The position numbers were made by a program, and so were the translations under genes. The notes under the pieces were generated by a model, which was given only the letters and a program-made list of their open reading frames with translations, was not told the origin of the DNA and made no database searches. This document shows, piece after piece, positions 31,826 to 34,009 of a stretch of DNA of 34,009 nt. The first letter of the stretch is position 1, and the number at the start of each line of letters is the position of its first letter. Source of the DNA: a virus; the IMG/VR virus record IMGVR_UViG_3300006802_000279, positions 1 through 34,009 of that record, one strand, 5' to 3'.

Positions 31826-31850
31826 AATTGTTAATGTTAATGTTTATTTA
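31826..31850 (-). promoter_or_regulatory. TTAATG-repeat leader element, copy 1
   Basis: On the plus strand the element is AATTG followed by two TTAATG units (31831-31842) and TTTATTTA; on the minus strand it reads as CATTAA repeats ending 14 bases before the ATG of the 115-residue gene. The same arrangement with three units occurs at 33385-33417. Shared only by these two leaders as far as I can see, so it may be a late promoter or translation leader. Confidence 0.5.
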
Positions 31851-31900
31851 TACTTTCCCGTAAGATTTAATGCTTGCATTACTTCTTTTGCAGGATTATA
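31844..31900 (-). other. In-frame coding-like tail after the 104-residue gene
   Basis: Immediately after the TAA of the gene at 31901-32215 the same frame continues YNPAKEVMQALNLTGKYK and then stops (TAA at 31844-31846). It has an internal ATG giving only MQALNLTGKYK. The residues look protein-like rather than random for such AT-rich DNA. It may be a C-terminus lost by a nonsense change, a readthrough tail, or chance. Confidence 0.3.
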
Positions 31901-32215
31901 TTATTGTTGAGTTGCTCTTTTTTGTAAGTCCTGTTCTTCTTTTTTTTGTTTTCTTTTTTCAATTAAATGACTAGCTACTTTACCAACGGTTTCTCCTATC
32001 TTCATTATATTTTCTTGTTGTTTATATAATGCTTGTGTAGCAGTTGGATCATACCAGTCACTAGGACTACTAGAAATTGTAGGTATACGAAAATAACCAC
32101 CTTTTGGTGAAGAATATTTACTAACATATGAAAATGGTGATCTATTACCAAATCCTATATTAAAACTATTCTTTTGATTTAAAAAGTTACCTCTTATTTT
32201 ACCTATTGTATCCAT
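31901..32215 (-). CDS. Hypothetical small phage protein, 104 residues
   Basis: Basic protein starting MDTIGKIRGNFLNQKNSFNI. The N-terminal half is rich in Gly, Ser, Tyr and Phe (NRSPFSYVSKYSSPKGGYF) and carries two SP dipeptides; the C-terminal half is a long charged helix (IMKIGETVGKVASHLIEKRK, then QKKEEQDLQKRATQQ). This split resembles small internal virion or scaffold-linked proteins, but I recognise no family. Its stop is followed in the same frame by an 18-codon coding-like stretch (31844-31900). The start overlaps the end of the frameshift-dependent frame next to it: only one base separates its ATG from that frame's TAA, which supports the reality of that frame. Confidence 0.6.
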   Translation of the reverse strand: MDTIGKIRGNFLNQKNSFNIGFGNRSPFSYVSKYSSPKGGYFRIPTISSSPSDWYDPTATQALYKQQENIMKIGETVGKVASHLIEKRKQKKEEQDLQKRATQQ

Positions 32216-32216
32216 A

Positions 32217-32405
32217 TTAACCTGCGTGATAACCTCTTAATGCCGCTTCTGCTTTTGCTTTACTAGCATATTTAGCTGGCCAAGGTTTATCTGTTTTATT
32301 ACTAATTACTCTCCAAGCACCACCCATTTGTTTAATACATCCGCTTCCACCTTCTGATTTAGCGCACGCATTAGCTGGGCTTGATGAATGTCTATTTATA
32401 TCAGT
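32217..32405 (-). pseudogene. 62-residue domain reachable only by -1 frameshift at an A9 run
   Basis: In this frame the text reads TDINRHSSSPANACAKSEGG, then SGCIKQMGGAWRVISN and KTDKPWPAKYASKAKAEAAL to RGYHAG-stop (TAA 32217-32219). The part with MGGAWRVISNK, PAKYxSKAxAEAAL and YHA is, from memory, a recurring C-terminal domain in marine phage proteins. The frame is closed upstream by TAA at 32412-32414 and has no start codon before its 27th residue. The gene at 32396-33028 enters an A9 run (32405-32413) as AAA-AAA-AAA; a -1 slip there joins exactly into this frame. So it is either a programmed frameshift product or a gene broken by a homopolymer indel. Confidence 0.6.
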
Positions 32406-33028
32406 TTTTTTTTAATAGTTTTTTTAATTCCAAATTTAGGTAAATCATTTAAACTTTTTTCTTCAGCATACTGTGTAGTATAATCTTTACCTTTGTAGCT
32501 AAAAGTACCTTTTGATCCAGACATTTCTCTAGCTTTTTTAAAAGCATCATTAAAACTATAATCACCTACAAAATTAGTATGATTAGAATTAACTTTGCTA
32601 CTATAACCTTTCATGCCCATTTTTTCTGTTTGGTTCATCGGTGAATCAGGTCTTTCATAAATCATTTCATCTATGTCTTTTCTTCTTTGTTCACCTGATC
32701 TTTCGTCATCACCTCTTTTTTTACCAGATCTTTCGTCAGTAGCTCTAGATTTTAATTCATAATAAATATCTTGAACATCTCCTTTTCTTTTTCTAGCTAT
32801 TTTTTCAGCTTGTCTTCTTATATGAGCATCAGTATGCATACCCATTGGAGAGCAGTTAGAGTTAGCTGGTGATTTTTTGTCAGCTATATCATTTTCTAAA
32901 TAATGTAATCTAGCTTTACCAGTTAAATCTTTATCATAAGCCATTTTAGCATCATATGCTTCGTCTTGTCTTTTAGAAAATCTAGGGTGATTACCACTGT
33001 ATTGCCCGTAATGTCCTTTGTGTCCCAT
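32396..33028 (-). CDS. Basic phage protein with SPAN/SPMN motifs, ends on A9 slippery run
   Basis: 210 residues as read in the normal frame. The start MGHKGHYGQYSGNHPRFSKR is His/Gly-rich. Motifs include KKSPANSNCSPMGMH and RPDSPMNQTEKMGMKG. A helical region has HIRRQAEKIARKRKGDVQDI and then two DERSGKKRG/DERSGEQRR near-repeats. Toward the C-terminus YSFNDAFKKAREMSG and GTFSYKGKDYTTQYAEEK form a small domain (FNDAFxxAR...F.Y.GK.YxT) often seen in marine phage proteins. The normal frame ends poorly, KKTIKKKLI, right after an A9 run, while the -1 frame continues with a 62-residue conserved-looking domain (32217-32405). The full product may therefore be about 270 residues. Likely a minor virion protein; role unknown. 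Confidence 0.68.
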   Translation of the reverse strand: MGHKGHYGQYSGNHPRFSKRQDEAYDAKMAYDKDLTGKARLHYLENDIADKKSPANSNCSPMGMHTDAHIRRQAEKIARKRKGDVQDIYYELKSRATDERSGKKRGDDERSGEQRRKDIDEMIYERPDSPMNQTEKMGMKGYSSKVNSNHTNFVGDYSFNDAFKKAREMSGSKGTFSYKGKDYTTQYAEEKSLNDLPKFGIKKTIKKKLI

Positions 33029-33036
33029 AATTTATT

Positions 33037-33384
33037 TTATTTTTTAGATGAGTATCTTCCTGGAGCTGCTTCAATAGCTTTCTTTAAATGCTCTGGTAAG
33101 TTTTTTTGTTTACCAACTAGTTCTTTTTCCATTGGACTATCTTTTTTCATTTTAGCTGGAGAACCTTTAGCATCACCTTTTTCGATGTCTACTATTGGCA
33201 TATCTTTTAATTCTGCTGATTCTCTATGCATACCATCTTTCATGTATATTGAAGAATCTCTGTGCATTCCGTGTTTCATATACATAGCTGAATCTCTATG
33301 CATACCTGATTTCTTGTCATCTTTATACATTTTTAAAGCTGACTTCATCATTTTCATCGGATTATTTTTTTGTGAATAAGGCAT
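33037..33384 (-). CDS. Repeat-bearing small basic phage protein
   Basis: 115 residues. It starts MPYSQKNNPMKMMKSALKMY and contains three tandem copies of a 12-residue unit: GMHRDSAMYMKH, GMHRDSSIYMKD and the shortened GMHRESAELKD. Then GDAKGSPAKMKKDSPMEKEL carries two more SP motifs, and the C-terminus KNLPEHLKKAIEAAPGRYSS is helical. Methionine and histidine are unusually frequent, which could bind metal. Small proteins with SPxK motifs and KNLPEHLKKAIxAAP-type ends are, from memory, known in marine phages, often with variable numbers of repeats. No function is known. A TTAATG-repeat leader sits just before the ATG. Confidence 0.68.
   Translation of the reverse strand: MPYSQKNNPMKMMKSALKMYKDDKKSGMHRDSAMYMKHGMHRDSSIYMKDGMHRESAELKDMPIVDIEKGDAKGSPAKMKKDSPMEKELVGKQKNLPEHLKKAIEAAPGRYSSKK
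33202..33306 (-). repeat. Three tandem 36-base coding repeats (GMHRDS units)
   Basis: Units at 33271-33306, 33235-33270 and 33202-33234 (the last shortened by one codon). They encode GMHRDSAMYMKH, GMHRDSSIYMKD and GMHRESAELKD. The DNA copies differ by synonymous and conservative changes (for example GGTATGCATAGA against GGAATGCACAGA), so the repeat is old enough to have drifted but is kept in protein sequence. Confidence 0.85.
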
Positions 33385-33417
33385 AATTGTTAATGTTAAT
33401 GTTAATGTTTATTTTTT
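33385..33417 (-). promoter_or_regulatory. TTAATG-repeat leader element, copy 2
   Basis: Directly before the ATG at 33382-33384 the plus strand reads AATTG, three TTAATG units (33390-33407), then TTTATTTTTTAATTG. It overlaps the last two codons and stop of the fibre gene. Apart from one extra hexamer it matches the element at 31826-31850. Candidate late promoter/leader. Confidence 0.5.
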
Positions 33418-34009
33418 AATTGTTCTATTTCTTGTTTTAATTCTTGTATTGCTTTTACAAGCATAGGTATAATATTAGCTTGTGAAACAGTATATTGATC
33501 AGGATTGTTAGTATTAACTATTCCTGTGTAGTCGTTTTCCATTTCATCAAGAACTTCTTTTACTTCTTGTGCTATAAAACCAGATGCTTCTTTGTCTTTA
33601 TCTACACCTGAATCTCTTAAATCCCATTTAAATTTTCTAGGTTTTAATTTGTCTATAAAGTTTAAACCTAATTCTAAATCTTCAATATCTTTTTTATCTC
33701 TAGCATCAGAAACAAATGACCATGCAGTGGCTGCTCCTTGAAACCTAGCTGTAACGCTTCCATTGTAAATACTAACCTCATTACTGACACCAACAGCAGA
33801 GGCTGCTGCTGTATATCCAATAATAATATTACTAGTACCTGTTGTTAAAGCATCTCCTGCTAAACCACCAACCAATGTGTTCTGAGTACCTGTTGTAACT
33901 GCTATACCTGCATTATGTCCAACAGCTACGTTATATATAGAGCCAGTACCATCTTGATTCATCAACGCAGCGTGTCCTACAGCTACACTTGCGCTACCTG
34001 TGTCTTCAC
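33402..34009 (-). CDS. Tail fibre/spike C-terminus with S74 intramolecular chaperone (partial)
   Basis: The frame is open to the right edge, so the 5' part is missing; about 200 codons are visible. The visible start holds fibre repeats of the form VAVGHxA: SVAVGHAALM, NVAVGHNAGIAVTTGTQNTL, then NIIIGYTAAAS. The end is a peptidase S74 chaperone: VSDARDKKDIEDLELGLNFI, DKLKPRKFKWD, GFIAQEVKEVLDEM, and a C-terminal coiled coil (IQELKQEIEQLKNKH). In this family the chaperone trimerises the fibre and cuts itself off before a conserved Ser-Asp; here Ser is encoded at 33708-33710 and Asp at 33705-33707. The product recognises the host surface. It is at the promoter-proximal side of the visible late arm. 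Confidence 0.85.
   Translation of the reverse strand, partial: EDTGSASVAVGHAALMNQDGTGSIYNVAVGHNAGIAVTTGTQNTLVGGLAGDALTTGTSNIIIGYTAAASAVGVSNEVSIYNGSVTARFQGAATAWSFVSDARDKKDIEDLELGLNFIDKLKPRKFKWDLRDSGVDKDKEASGFIAQEVKEVLDEMENDYTGIVNTNNPDQYTVSQANIIPMLVKAIQELKQEIEQLKNKH

Noticed and set aside
1-34009. tRNA genes, CRISPR arrays, integrase/att sites, insertion sequences
   Set aside because: Looked for by eye on both strands; no cloverleaf with a tRNA loop pattern, no spaced direct repeats, no recombinase motifs or IS ends were found. A covariance-model scan would be needed to exclude tRNAs fully.

Overview
The window is part of the genome of an AT-rich, lytic-type tailed dsDNA bacteriophage with a short (podovirus-like) tail. 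It shows the head-packaging, tail and ejection-protein order of T7-like and crAss-like podoviruses, and many small proteins resemble those of uncultured marine phage genomes. This placement rests on recognised protein families and gene order, not on a database search. The host is unknown. Most start codons follow A/T-rich leaders with no Shine-Dalgarno sequence, which is typical of Bacteroidota and their phages, so a marine Bacteroidota host is a reasonable but unproven guess. Two genes (terminase and one small upstream gene) do carry strong Shine-Dalgarno sites.

Layout. At the far left a plus-strand gene ends: the C-terminus of a class I ribonucleotide reductase large subunit, from the metabolism/replication arm. 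A bidirectional hairpin terminator at 135-162 separates it from the rest. Everything else, about 33.8 kb, lies on the minus strand and is read from right to left as the late (virion and lysis) arm. In transcription order: a tail-fibre or spike C-terminus with an S74 self-cleaving chaperone (cut by the right edge); small lysine-rich proteins, one with tandem repeats and one with a likely frameshift; a small abundant-looking virion protein; a HExxH metallopeptidase-like protein; a holin-like membrane protein; a signal-peptide protein; small head/packaging-associated proteins; the large terminase; portal; scaffold; major capsid protein with its own terminator; a conserved head-associated protein with its own terminator; two connector/ring proteins; a tail nozzle carried on two adjacent genes; a module parallel to T7 gp13-gp16 (GNAT-like protein, Ala/Gln-rich internal protein, a 517-residue protein and a 2396-residue giant with a HAD phosphatase-like domain and a sigma-70 region-2-like stretch); and a train of very small lysis-type genes ending in an M15 peptidase endolysin and three basic phage-specific proteins.

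The most unusual observations are: (1) a roughly 650-base GC-rich patch exactly over the terminase ATPase core, with different codon use, suggesting recombination with a GC-richer relative; (2) an A9 run at the end of a 210-codon gene where a -1 slip would add a 62-residue coding-like domain that has no start codon of its own, plus three other orphan coding-like tails directly after gene ends; (3) a sigma-70 region-2-like segment and a HAD domain inside the giant putative ejection protein; (4) a short SP(L/A/M)(N/D)-type motif scattered over several otherwise unrelated small proteins at both ends of the late arm; (5) a TTAATG hexamer repeat element present before two genes. No tRNA, rRNA, CRISPR array, insertion sequence or integrase was seen. 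The largest stretch that looks empty at first sight (3096-3473) is filled by three short, tightly packed genes.
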